Shown piece by piece: positions 16,897 through 25,374 of a stretch of DNA of 64,000 nucleotides. Both the position numbers and the translations under genes were made by a program. The notes beneath the pieces were generated by a model. The model worked only from the letters and a program-made list of their open reading frames with translations, searched no databases and had not been told where the DNA came from. The first letter of the stretch is position 1. The number at the start of each line of letters is the position of its first letter. The DNA is from UBA668 sp043721915 (lineage in GTDB: Bacteria > Actinomycetota > Acidimicrobiia > Acidimicrobiales > Ilumatobacteraceae), in assembly GCA_043721915.1 (NCBI GenBank), contig JAYSPV010000081.1, positions 1 to 64,000 of the forward strand, given 5' to 3'.

Positions 16897-18096
16897 ATGT
16901 CGTACCACTTCGCCTCCCGCACGCTCGGCCTTCGTTCGTCTGCCATCCGCGATCTGTTGAAGGTCACCGAGATGCCGGACATGCTGTCTCTCGCCGGCGG
17001 CCTGCCGACACCCGACAGCTTCCCGTTGCCCGATCTGCGTCGCGAGGCCGACCGGCTGCTGAGCGAGTTCGGCCCGCGCGTGGTGCAGTACAGCGCTACC
17101 GACGGCGTGGTGGATCTCCGCCGCTGGATCGCCGAGCAGTACAGCATCGAGCTCGGCCGCACCGTCGCCGTCGAAGGCGAGATCGTCGTCACTCACGGTT
17201 CGCAGCAGGCCCTCGACCTGCTTGCAAAGGTGCTGATCGATCCGGGTGACACCGTCGTCTCCGAGTCGCCCGCCTACCTGGGGGCGGTGCAGGCTCTCGA
17301 GTTGTTCCAACCACGTTTCGAGGTCATCCCCGGTGACGAACACGGGATGCAGGTGGAACTACTGGCCGAGCGGCTGGCGGCCGGCCTGCGGCCGAAGCTG
17401 ATCTACGTCGTGCCCAACTTCCACAACCCCTCCGGCGCGACGATGTCGTTGGAGCGTCGCCGCCTGCTGGCTGAGCTGGCCGATCGGTACGAGCTGCTGA
17501 TCATCGAGGACGACCCGTACGGCGCGATCCGCTTTGCAGGTGAGCCGCTGCCGCCCGTTGCCAGCTTCAGCGAGCGAGTAGTGCACCTGAGCACGTTCTC
17601 GAAGATCGTCGCTCCAGGCTTTCGGGTGGGCTGGATGATCGGGCCGCCCGAGGTGATGTCGTGGGTTGCACGCGCGAAGCAGGCCGCCGATCTGCACACC
17701 TCGAGCTTCGCCCAGTTCCTGCTCGCCAACGTGGTCAGCCAACCCGGATGGCTGGATCAGCAGAAGGCGCGCATCGTGCCGATGTACCGCGAGCGCTGCC
17801 ATGCGCTCGCCGATGCGCTGGACGCGACGCTCGGTGATCGGCTGCGCTTCCACCGGCCCGACGGCGGGATGTTCCTCTGGACCGAGTTCGCCGACATCCC
17901 TGACACGAAGGTGCTGCTGCAGCACGCGATCAGCGAGGGAGTCGCATTCGTGCCCGGCAACGCGTTCACGATCGATCAGGCACCGGATGCGAAGGCCCGC
18001 TTCTCGTACTCCACCCTGGCGCCTGCGCAGCTCGGCACGGCCGTCGAGCGACTCGGTCGCGCCGTCGCCGCCTACGACGCGGCGACACCTCGTTAG
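16897..18096 (+). CDS. PLP-dependent aminotransferase class I/II (2-aminoadipate-transaminase-like)
   Basis: 399 residues. It begins SYHFASRTLGLRSSAIRDLL and contains LAGGLPTPDSFP, QYSATDGVVDLRRWI, NFHNPSGATMS, the PLP-contact DDPYGAIRF, and the Schiff-base Lys at about residue 236 in STFSKIVAPGFRVGW. This pattern groups with LysN-like and KAT/AadAT-like enzymes that use 2-aminoadipate, aromatic or branched-chain amino acids. There is no MocR-type DNA-binding domain. The ATG is 9 nt after a TACGGT hexamer. It is convergent with malic enzyme. Confidence 0.87.
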   Translation: MSYHFASRTLGLRSSAIRDLLKVTEMPDMLSLAGGLPTPDSFPLPDLRREADRLLSEFGPRVVQYSATDGVVDLRRWIAEQYSIELGRTVAVEGEIVVTHGSQQALDLLAKVLIDPGDTVVSESPAYLGAVQALELFQPRFEVIPGDEHGMQVELLAERLAAGLRPKLIYVVPNFHNPSGATMSLERRRLLAELADRYELLIIEDDPYGAIRFAGEPLPPVASFSERVVHLSTFSKIVAPGFRVGWMIGPPEVMSWVARAKQAADLHTSSFAQFLLANVVSQPGWLDQQKARIVPMYRERCHALADALDATLGDRLRFHRPDGGMFLWTEFADIPDTKVLLQHAISEGVAFVPGNAFTIDQAPDAKARFSYSTLAPAQLGTAVERLGRAVAAYDAATPR

Positions 18097-18207
18097 GGGC
18101 ACCCAGCCCACGCTTCTGGTCGGTTCACATCCACACTCAGTGTCGATGCGACGCGACCAGAGTGGGATGGGCCCGGCGCAACGAATCGAGGGCGTCGGCG
18201 GATGTCG

Positions 18208-19629
18208 CTAGGGGGCGGCGTCGAACAGCCGGGCGACACCGTCGTCGATGGCAGCACGCGCAACTGCGGGCGCCACCTTGGCGACGACCGTGCGATCGAA
18301 CACCGACGGCACCACGAACTCGGCCGACAACTCCTCGTCGCTCACCGCTTCGGCGATTGCGCGTGCCGCTGCGAGCTTCATGCCCTCGGTGATGTCGCTG
18401 GCGTTGACGTCGAGCGCGCCGCGGAAGATGCCGGGGAACGCGAGGACGTTGTTGATCTGGTTGGGGTAGTCGCTGCGACCCGTTGCCATCACTGCGGCAA
18501 GCCCGTCGGCCTGCTCGGGACGGATCTCGGGGTCGGGATTCGCCATCGCGAACACGATCGGCTTGGCCGCCATGTTGCGCAGATCGGCAGCCGTGATCAA
18601 GGCCGGGCCACTGACACCGATGAACACATCGGCGCCGTGCAGCACATCGCCGATCACGCCCATCTTGCGGGCGGAGTTGGTGTTCTCTGCAAACCACTGC
18701 TTGGCGACGTTCAGGTCGCCACGGCCGTCGTACACGGCACCCGTGCGATCGACACCGACGATCTCGCCGACACCGGCGTTGATCAGGATCTTGCCGATCG
18801 CGACGCCGGCGGCGCCCATGCCGGCGATGACGACCGACAGGTCCTCGATCTTCTTGCCCGTGATCTTCAACGAGTTCCACAACGCAGCCAGCGTGACGAC
18901 CGCCGTGCCGTGCTGGTCGTCATGGAACACCGGGATGTCGAGGCTGGCCTTGAGCCGCTCTTCGATCTCGAAGCACTCGGGCGCCTTGATGTCCTCCAGG
19001 TTGATGCCGCCGAACGTCGGGGCGATTCGTTCGACGAAGTCGACCACTTCGTCGGCAGTGCTGGCGTTGATGCAGATCGGGAACCCATCGACGCCGCCGA
19101 ACTCCTTGAACAGCATCGCCTTGCCCTCCATCACCGGCATTGCGGCGAGCGGCCCGATGTCACCGAGGCCGAGTACGGCAGTGCCGTTGCTGACGATCGC
19201 CACGGTGTTCTTGCGGATCGTGTAGCGCTTGGAGAGCTCGGGATCGTGGTGGATGGCCATGCACACCCTGGCCACGCCGGGCGTGTACGCCATCGACAGG
19301 TCGTCACGGTCGTTGACCGGCGCGAGCGCCTCGACCTCGATCTTGCCGCCTTCGTGCATCCGGAACGTCCGGTCCCACCAATCGACCAACGTGACACCGG
19401 TGAGGAGACGGACAGCCTCGACGACCTTCTGCTGATGTGCCTCGTCACGACAGTGCACCACGAGGCAACGGCGAAGCTCCGGCCCGCGGACATCGAAACC
19501 GTCGAGGGCTCCAATGTTGCCGCCGGCGCCGCCGATTGCGTTGCACAACAGGCCGAGAGTGCCAGGCACGTTGTCGAGCCGACAATCGAGCGTGATCGAG
19601 AACGCGGCAGCGGTGGGGGTTGACGACAT
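18208..19629 (-). CDS. NAD(P)-dependent malic enzyme with N-terminal ACT domain
   Basis: 473 residues. Residues 9-85 form an ACT-like regulatory domain (FSITLDCRLDNVPGTLGLLC). The catalytic part follows: YTPGVARVCMAI, TVAIVSNGTAVLGLGDIGP, GKAMLFKEFGGVDGFPI, the metal-site IKAPECFEIEERL and FHDDQHGTAVV, and the Rossmann motif IAGMGAAGVAIGKIL. It oxidatively decarboxylates malate to pyruvate. The ACT domain implies allosteric control by a small molecule, probably an amino acid. This short bacterial form lacks the phosphotransacetylase-like extension. Confidence 0.93.
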   Translation of the reverse strand: MSSTPTAAAFSITLDCRLDNVPGTLGLLCNAIGGAGGNIGALDGFDVRGPELRRCLVVHCRDEAHQQKVVEAVRLLTGVTLVDWWDRTFRMHEGGKIEVEALAPVNDRDDLSMAYTPGVARVCMAIHHDPELSKRYTIRKNTVAIVSNGTAVLGLGDIGPLAAMPVMEGKAMLFKEFGGVDGFPICINASTADEVVDFVERIAPTFGGINLEDIKAPECFEIEERLKASLDIPVFHDDQHGTAVVTLAALWNSLKITGKKIEDLSVVIAGMGAAGVAIGKILINAGVGEIVGVDRTGAVYDGRGDLNVAKQWFAENTNSARKMGVIGDVLHGADVFIGVSGPALITAADLRNMAAKPIVFAMANPDPEIRPEQADGLAAVMATGRSDYPNQINNVLAFPGIFRGALDVNASDITEGMKLAAARAIAEAVSDEELSAEFVVPSVFDRTVVAKVAPAVARAAIDDGVARLFDAAP

Positions 19630-19699
19630 GACAGTGATGGTCCGAATTCTGTGGTGGTTCAGGGGATGAGTGTGCGGGCAGTCGCCCGTACGGTTCGTG

Positions 19700-21142
19700 C
19701 TAACGCGGGATGATCGTGCCCATGTTCATCACGCCGTGCGGGTCGAAGGCGTTCTTCAGCGCCACCAGCATGGGGTACGACGAGCCGTATTCATCCTTCA
19801 CCCACGGAGCGCGTGCCTTGCCGATGCCGTGGTGGTGCACGATCGAACCACCCAACCGCAGCGTCTCCTCGCAGATGATCGAGATGATCGGCAGGTAGTA
19901 CTTGTCGTTCTCCTCCTCCGGCTCGCAATCGATGAGGTCGTAGAAGTAGTTGAAGTACATGTTGGTGCCGTTGATGTAGCTGTGCGAGGAGTGGCCGCCC
20001 AGCAACGTGATGCCGTTCATCTCTGCCCGGATGCGCGGGATGACGGCCTCGTAGATGTCGTTGATCGTGCTCCAGTCGGCGCTGATCTCAGTGGTGCGGT
20101 TCACATTGCGAGTGTTGCGAATGCGATCGTCCTCGCGCTTCACCTTGTCGGGGCCCCACACCAGGTCGTTGAACCACTCTTCGATCAGGGCCGGTTCGAC
20201 CGGGGTGCAGCCGGGATGCCTGGCGACGATCTCCTCGATGCCCGCGGCGGTGGCCTTGGTGATGCCGGCGGTGCCTTCCGACATGAACAGCACGATGCAG
20301 TCGTCAGGAGCGGCGAAGTGCGAGAAGTGCAACTGGCCGTCCTCGAAGTCGTAGAGGCGGGCCACGGACGGCTTGTAGCCGGCCACCATCACCTCGCGCA
20401 GCACCTCGAAGCCGTCTTTCATGTTCTTCAGCGTCCAGCCTTGGAAGATGTTGTTCTCCGGCGTGTACGGGAACAGCTTCACGGTGACCTCGGTGATGAA
20501 GCACAGGGCGCCTTCGTTGCCGATCACGATGTGGCGGATGTCGGGGCCTGCGGCGCGACGCGGCACGTTCTTGATGCGCGACACTTCGCCACCTGGGAAC
20601 ACCACCTCGCAGCCGACCACCATGTCCTCGATGCCGCCATACAGAGTCGAGAACTGGCCGATGCTGCGGGTGGCCACCAGGCCGCCCATGCTGGCGATCG
20701 GCTTCGATTGCGGCGAGTGGCCGGTGGTGAGGCCGAGCTTGCGCACCTCGTCCTCCAGCGCCTGCAACGGAACGCCACACTGTGCAGTCGCCTGCATGTT
20801 GTACGCGTCGACCTTGACGATCGCGTTCATCTCACCGCCATCGACCACGATCGAGTTCTCCACCGGTGTCTCCAGACCGCCCTCGGTCGCCGTGCCACCG
20901 GTCCGGGCCACCACGTTCACCCCGTGCTGCTGCGCAAATGCGAGCACGCGCGACACCTCGTCGGTACTCCGCACGTGCACCACTGCAGCGGGCGTGGGCA
21001 TGGTGTACACCCCGAAGATGTGCTGCAGTTTGCGGAAGTTGTCGATGCTGCGCTCGCGCAGCGTCTGGGGATCGGTGTCGACCTGCTCGACGGACAGCAT
21101 CTGCTGCAGGTGCTCGACGATGGCTTCACGGGTGAGGGACAT
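19700..21142 (-). CDS. FAD-linked oxidase of the VAO/PCMH family (AGPS/YgcU-like)
   Basis: 480 residues. An N-terminal FAD-binding PCMH domain (PAAVVHVRSTDEVSRVLAFA, VVARTGGTATEGG, GHSPQSKPIASMGGLVATRS) is followed by a substrate domain ending with the HHHGIGKAR motif of alkylglycerone-phosphate-synthase-like oxidases. It is followed on the same strand by neither an acyltransferase nor ether-lipid genes; instead it is preceded by an FGGY kinase and an SDR, the gene trio of E. coli ygcU/ygcE/ygcW. A role in polyol or sugar-acid oxidation is more likely than ether-lipid synthesis. A Shine-Dalgarno (AAAGGA) precedes the ATG. Confidence 0.8.
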   Translation of the reverse strand: MSLTREAIVEHLQQMLSVEQVDTDPQTLRERSIDNFRKLQHIFGVYTMPTPAAVVHVRSTDEVSRVLAFAQQHGVNVVARTGGTATEGGLETPVENSIVVDGGEMNAIVKVDAYNMQATAQCGVPLQALEDEVRKLGLTTGHSPQSKPIASMGGLVATRSIGQFSTLYGGIEDMVVGCEVVFPGGEVSRIKNVPRRAAGPDIRHIVIGNEGALCFITEVTVKLFPYTPENNIFQGWTLKNMKDGFEVLREVMVAGYKPSVARLYDFEDGQLHFSHFAAPDDCIVLFMSEGTAGITKATAAGIEEIVARHPGCTPVEPALIEEWFNDLVWGPDKVKREDDRIRNTRNVNRTTEISADWSTINDIYEAVIPRIRAEMNGITLLGGHSSHSYINGTNMYFNYFYDLIDCEPEEENDKYYLPIISIICEETLRLGGSIVHHHGIGKARAPWVKDEYGSSYPMLVALKNAFDPHGVMNMGTIIPR

Positions 21143-21169
21143 GATGACGGTCCTTTGCTGGATTCCGGG

Positions 21170-22606
21170 TCAGTGGAAGATCGGGTAGGCGCGCTCGAAC
21201 AGCGCATCGGTGTGGTCGCGGATCACGTGATACACGGTGTCAGCCATTCGGTCGTACACCGCACCGTGTGCGCTGTTGGGAGCGAACGACTCGCGCTCGT
21301 GCGCCATTGCCGCGCTCGCGGCTTCGATGCTCGGATGCACACCGGCTGCGGCAGCTGCGCACATTGCCGCGCCCAACGCTGCTCCGCCGCCGTCGAGGCA
21401 GCGCGAGGTGGTGATGCCGAAGACATCGGCGAGGATGTTCATGAACAGTGGGCTGTTGCTCCCACCGCCGGACACGACGATCTCCTCGAGGGTGATGCCC
21501 AGTTCGGCACACATCGCATCGACGTGGAACTTCATCGTCAGCGCGATCGCCTCCATGATCGACCGGTAGACGTGTCCGCGAGCGTGGCGGGCATCGAAAC
21601 CGAGCATGATGCCCTTGCGGAACGGCTTGTCGGTGGTCGCCAACCAGTCAAGGACGGTCATCAAGCCGTCGCTGCCCGCAGGCACGTCGACGGCTTCGCG
21701 TTCGATGTACTGCTCGCGCGACATGCCCAGCGAGGCAGCCTTCTCCGCGAACTCAGGACCGAGCAGGTCGAGGAACCACGTGAGCGTCCACATCCCGCGA
21801 CGCACGCCGTTGCTCTCGTACAGGTAACGATGGGGAATGCTGGCGAAGTTGGTCCAGAAGGCCGCGGGCTGCCGATGGTTCTCGTGGCCGTGCACCATTG
21901 CGGCGATGTAGGTGCCCAGCGAGAGCACCGCCGTCGTCTCCCCCAGCGAGCCGCTGCCCAGCATCTCGACCGCTTTGTCGTTGGCGGTCTGCACCACTGC
22001 GACACCCGCGGGGAGACCGGTGGCGAACGACGCCTCGCCCGTGAGGGGGCCGATCACATCGCCTGGCATCTGCAGTTCCACCAACTGCTCGCGGCGGACG
22101 CCGAACTCGCCGTACAACGTGGCGTCGTCGCTCCACTGCCAGGTGTCGGTGTCGATCGGCCACTGCATCAGGATGTTGTTGGCTGCCGTGTCGCGGAACA
22201 ACCCGGTGAAGCGATGAGCGATGTAGCCCGACGAGGTCGTCGCGTAGGCGAACGACGGATCGGTGGGCATGTACGGCTGATACGCCCGGTCGTCCATCCA
22301 GCTGACCACGGGTTCCACCAGCGAACCCTCAGCGGTGAGGAACGCCTTGCAGCATCTGATGGGGCAGATCCCGACGCCGACGATCTCACTCGGATCACCC
22401 GCGAACGCTGCCATCGCCTGCTGGCTCGCCGAGCAGATCGCGTCCCACAGATCGTCACCGGGGTGCACCACGACCCCGTGAGCAGGCCGGCTCATCGGGA
22501 GCAACGCCCGGCGGCCGCGGGCGACAGCGTTGCCGGCCGCGTCGTAGACGACCACCTTTGCGGACTGCGTACCGCAGTCGATGCCGACCAGATAGGGGCC
22601 GCTCAT
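21170..22606 (-). CDS. FGGY-family carbohydrate kinase
   Basis: 478 residues. The first actin-like domain begins LVGIDCGTQSAKVVVYD (phosphate loop). A WMDDRA segment supplies the usual catalytic Asp, and the C-terminal domain has VVSGGGSNSPLFMNILADVFG, the adenosine-binding signature. The family phosphorylates pentuloses, hexuloses or polyols. The exact sugar is unknown, but the partner SDR and FAD-linked oxidase suggest oxidation of a polyol or sugar acid followed by phosphorylation. Lies 27 bp upstream of the oxidase gene. Confidence 0.87.
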   Translation of the reverse strand: MSGPYLVGIDCGTQSAKVVVYDAAGNAVARGRRALLPMSRPAHGVVVHPGDDLWDAICSASQQAMAAFAGDPSEIVGVGICPIRCCKAFLTAEGSLVEPVVSWMDDRAYQPYMPTDPSFAYATTSSGYIAHRFTGLFRDTAANNILMQWPIDTDTWQWSDDATLYGEFGVRREQLVELQMPGDVIGPLTGEASFATGLPAGVAVVQTANDKAVEMLGSGSLGETTAVLSLGTYIAAMVHGHENHRQPAAFWTNFASIPHRYLYESNGVRRGMWTLTWFLDLLGPEFAEKAASLGMSREQYIEREAVDVPAGSDGLMTVLDWLATTDKPFRKGIMLGFDARHARGHVYRSIMEAIALTMKFHVDAMCAELGITLEEIVVSGGGSNSPLFMNILADVFGITTSRCLDGGGAALGAAMCAAAAAGVHPSIEAASAAMAHERESFAPNSAHGAVYDRMADTVYHVIRDHTDALFERAYPIFH

Positions 22607-22630
22607 CGTGATCGCCCTGCCGCGCCCGCA

Positions 22631-23419
22631 TCAGCGGACGAGGTAGCCGCCGTCGACCGAGAGAATGTGGCCATTGACGTAGTCCGACGCACGGCTGGCG
22701 AGGAACACGACGGTTCCCATCAGGTCCTCGGTCTCGCCCCAACGGTTGGCAGGGATGTGGTCGAGCACTCGCTGGTTGGTGACCGGGTTGCTTCGGGTGT
22801 TGGTGGTGATCGCGGTGGCGTAGTAGCCCGGAGCAATACCGTTGACCTGGATGTTGTGCTCGGCCAGCTCGTCGCAGTACGCCTTGGTGAGCCCAGCGAT
22901 GCCGTGCTTGGTGGCGGCGTATGCAGACGACAGGCGCCCGCCCAGGAAGCTGAACATCGAACAGATGTTGATGATCTTGCCGCTGCGTTGCGGCACCATG
23001 TGCTTCGCGGCCTCGAAACTCATCTCGAACGCTGCAGTGAGGTTCACCTGCACGGTGGCGTCCCACTTGTCGCGGCCGAACTCGAGCACTTCGCCCAGCG
23101 GGCAGATGCCGGCGGAGTTGATCAGGATGTCGACGCTGCCCAGCCGCTGGACGCAGGCATCGATCACCTGCTTGGGCATTCCTTCGGCCGTGATGTCCGC
23201 CTCGACGAACTCGTAGCGCACGCCGGCGCCCTCCACCAGCGCACGGGTGGTGCCGTCATCGTCGACGAGACTGGGCACGAACACGTTGGCACCGCCCTTG
23301 GCGAGAGCGAGCGAGAACGCCTGCCCGAGGCCGGTGTTGCCACCGGTGACGATGGCGTTCTTGCCGGCAAGGCTGAAGTAGCTGAGTGCGAAATCGTCGA
23401 TGGCCATCTGTTCCCTCAT
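22631..23419 (-). CDS. Short-chain dehydrogenase (KduD/YgcW-like)
   Basis: 262 residues with TGGNTGLGQAFSLAL as cofactor motif, DILINSAGICP, catalytic Ser in NICSMFSFLGG, YAATKHG (YxxxK), and GHILSVDGGYLV at the end. It most resembles 2-deoxy-gluconate/gluconate 5-dehydrogenases of the KduD type. It heads a three-gene minus-strand operon with the kinase and the FAD-linked oxidase. Two starts are possible: ATG at 23419, or ATG at 23407 preceded by GAGGGA. Confidence 0.87.
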   Translation of the reverse strand: MREQMAIDDFALSYFSLAGKNAIVTGGNTGLGQAFSLALAKGGANVFVPSLVDDDGTTRALVEGAGVRYEFVEADITAEGMPKQVIDACVQRLGSVDILINSAGICPLGEVLEFGRDKWDATVQVNLTAAFEMSFEAAKHMVPQRSGKIINICSMFSFLGGRLSSAYAATKHGIAGLTKAYCDELAEHNIQVNGIAPGYYATAITTNTRSNPVTNQRVLDHIPANRWGETEDLMGTVVFLASRASDYVNGHILSVDGGYLVR

Positions 23420-23603
23420 CTGCCCGGCGCTGGAGAGATGCTAGTGCCGCTCCACCCGTTACTCGGAACGCTCGTACCGGAAAACACCGGCGGCTGAGCC
23501 GAATGGCGGCGACGGCTCGCAGGTCATGGCCGATCGAGCCGTGTGACGAACTCCACCTGGCCCGAATGCATGCCGGGCGACGAAGGCTGGCAGGCTGTGC
23601 GAT

Positions 23604-24821
23604 GTGCAACAGCGCGACATCGTGATTATCGGCGGCGGGCCCGGAGGGGCGGCTGCAGCCATCGTCGCCGCCCGAGCAGGCCTGAAGGTCACCGTCTTCG
23701 AGAAGGGCCCTCACGGTCGCGACAAGGTCTGCGGCGATGGCCTCACACCTCGCGCCGTCGCCGCACTGCAGGATCTCGACATCGATCTCTCCGCCGCTCA
23801 CCGCATCGATGGACTGCGAATGATCGCCGGCAAGAAGAGCCGCGAACTGTCCTGGCCGACCACCTCGCGCTTTCCTGCGCACGGTGCAGTGTGGCCACGT
23901 CATCGCTTCGACACCCACTTGATCGACGTCGCGATCGCCGCCGGCGCAGAAGTTCGGTTCAGCACGGAAGCACTGCCCGCAATCGAAGACGGCCGAGTGA
24001 TCGGGGTCGACGCTGCCGGCGAACGCCTCACCGCTAACTTGACGGTGCTCGCGGCCGGCGCGCAGGGCCAGGCGGCAAAGATGCTCGGCGCCGAACGCGA
24101 CCCTGAGGAGCCCTTCGGGCTCGCGATTCGCGCCTACGCCCCCACGCCACGCCACGCCGAGCGCCACCTCGAAGCCTGTCTCAGCTTGCGCGACGAGCAC
24201 GGCACACCGGTCCCGGGGTACGGGTGGATGTTCCCCGCCGGCGATGGCACGGTCAACATCGGCGTGGGTGCGCTGAGCACGATGAAGGGCTTCAAGAAGC
24301 TCAACCTCAACCACTTGCTCGATCAGTACGCGGCGATCGTTCGCGAGCCGTGGTCACTGGGTGCGTACATCGACAAGCCGCGTGCATGGCGGCTTCCAAT
24401 GAGCGCCCTGAAGCGCTCCGGGCCGGGCTGGCTGGCCATCGGGGATGCCGCCGGTTTCGTGAACCCGATGAACGGCGAGGGCATCGACTACGCACTGGAA
24501 AGCGGGATGCTCGCCGTCGAGCAGTACCTCGCCGATCCGCAGACCGCGCCGGCGAACTACGACCGCCTGGTCGGCGAGCGCTTCGACGCCTTCCTACGCA
24601 CCGGCCGCCGGTTCAGTTTCATCATCGGCCACCCGTGGCTGCTCAAGCCGGGCCTACGGGTTGCAGTTGGCACGCAGACTGCGGCCGACATCACGCTGGC
24701 CGTGATGGGCAACCTGATCGACAACGCCACACCCGGCGCCGCCGGCAGGGTGATGCGGGTCGCCGATACCGCCCTGCGCTGGGCGGACCCGCTCCTACGA
24801 CGCACCCGCGCCAAGGCCTGA
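23604..24821 (+). CDS. Geranylgeranyl-reductase-family flavoprotein (possible menaquinone reductase)
   Basis: 405 residues from a GTG. The FAD motif GGGPGGAAAA at about residues 10-19 is followed by EKGPHGRDKVCGDGLTPRAV, the PGYGWMFPAGDGTVNIGVG segment that defines the geranylgeranyl reductase family, and GDAAGFVNPMNGEGIDYAL, the second FAD contact. In mycobacteria the close family member MenJ saturates one isoprenoid unit of menaquinone; other members act on archaeal lipids or chlorophyll side chains. In a menaquinone-using actinobacterium the MenJ role is the best guess but cannot be proven from sequence. Confidence 0.8.
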   Translation: MQQRDIVIIGGGPGGAAAAIVAARAGLKVTVFEKGPHGRDKVCGDGLTPRAVAALQDLDIDLSAAHRIDGLRMIAGKKSRELSWPTTSRFPAHGAVWPRHRFDTHLIDVAIAAGAEVRFSTEALPAIEDGRVIGVDAAGERLTANLTVLAAGAQGQAAKMLGAERDPEEPFGLAIRAYAPTPRHAERHLEACLSLRDEHGTPVPGYGWMFPAGDGTVNIGVGALSTMKGFKKLNLNHLLDQYAAIVREPWSLGAYIDKPRAWRLPMSALKRSGPGWLAIGDAAGFVNPMNGEGIDYALESGMLAVEQYLADPQTAPANYDRLVGERFDAFLRTGRRFSFIIGHPWLLKPGLRVAVGTQTAADITLAVMGNLIDNATPGAAGRVMRVADTALRWADPLLRRTRAKA

Positions 24822-24828
24822 CCAGCCG

Positions 24829-25278
24829 CTATGGCGTGCCCTGCCCGTCGCCCTCGGAGCAGGCACAGCACCGCCCTGCGAGCGCGAAGTGCTGTTCGGT
24901 GAGTCGAAAGCCGGTCTCTCGCTGCAGGTCCGCCGACCATTGGTCGAACGTCGCGGCAGCGACCACCTCGATCTGGCCACAGCCGTCGCACACCACGTGG
25001 GCATGGCGGTGGGTGGTGAGGTGAAACGCGGCAGGCCCGTGCCCGAGATGGACATGCGCGACCAGCCCCATCTGCTCGAGCGTGTCGAGGAAGCGGTACA
25101 CGGTGGTCACGTGCACCTCGGGCAATGCGCTGTTCACCCGACCGATGAGCTGTTCGGCGGTCACGTGGTCCGACTCGTCGAACAGGACCCGCAGGATCGC
25201 CCTGCGCTGGTCGGTGACGCGACCACCGTGGTCCCGAATCGCCTGCAGGGTGCGGTCGATTGCGTCGGCGCCGGTCAC
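24829..25278 (-). CDS. zur: Fur-family metalloregulator, probably Zur
   Basis: About 149 residues. The N-terminal winged helix (RVTDQRRAILRVLFDESDHVTAEQLI, then VTTVYRFLDTLEQMGLV) is followed by the metal/dimer domain: HLTTHRHAHVVCDGCGQIEVV with the C-x2-C pair, and a second C-x2-C at the tail (GRCCACSEG). It is divergent from a znuABC set, so zinc-responsive repression is likely. I choose GTG at 25278, 8 nt after TAGTCT; a TTG at 25299 would add seven residues. Confidence 0.85.
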   Translation of the reverse strand: MTGADAIDRTLQAIRDHGGRVTDQRRAILRVLFDESDHVTAEQLIGRVNSALPEVHVTTVYRFLDTLEQMGLVAHVHLGHGPAAFHLTTHRHAHVVCDGCGQIEVVAAATFDQWSADLQRETGFRLTEQHFALAGRCCACSEGDGQGTP

Positions 25279-25347
25279 GACGTCGAAGACTACGTCCAAC
25301 CTGGGCTGTCGAGTTCGATGTGACCTCCGTCGGCCAGTCTCCTTGTT

Positions 25348-25368
25348 GCAAGCAGCTTGCGATACCGT
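25348..25368 (+). promoter_or_regulatory. Putative znuA promoter with palindromic operator
   Basis: GCAAG-CAG-CTTGC (25348-25360) is a short perfect palindrome immediately before TACCGT (25363-25368), which lies 6 nt before the znuA ATG. A repressor bound here would block a leaderless znuABC promoter. Whether it is a true Zur box is uncertain, because it does not match the AT-rich Zur sites known in Streptomyces and Mycobacterium. Confidence 0.4.
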
Positions 25369-25374
25369 CGAAGC

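Noticed and set aside
18202..19623. A 473-codon plus-strand frame
   Set aside because: Exact antisense shadow of the malic enzyme gene, without motifs.
19670..23497. A 1275-codon open frame on the plus strand
   Set aside because: It is antisense to three well-supported minus-strand genes (FAD oxidase, FGGY kinase, SDR), has no recognisable domain, and its length is explained by high GC at third positions.
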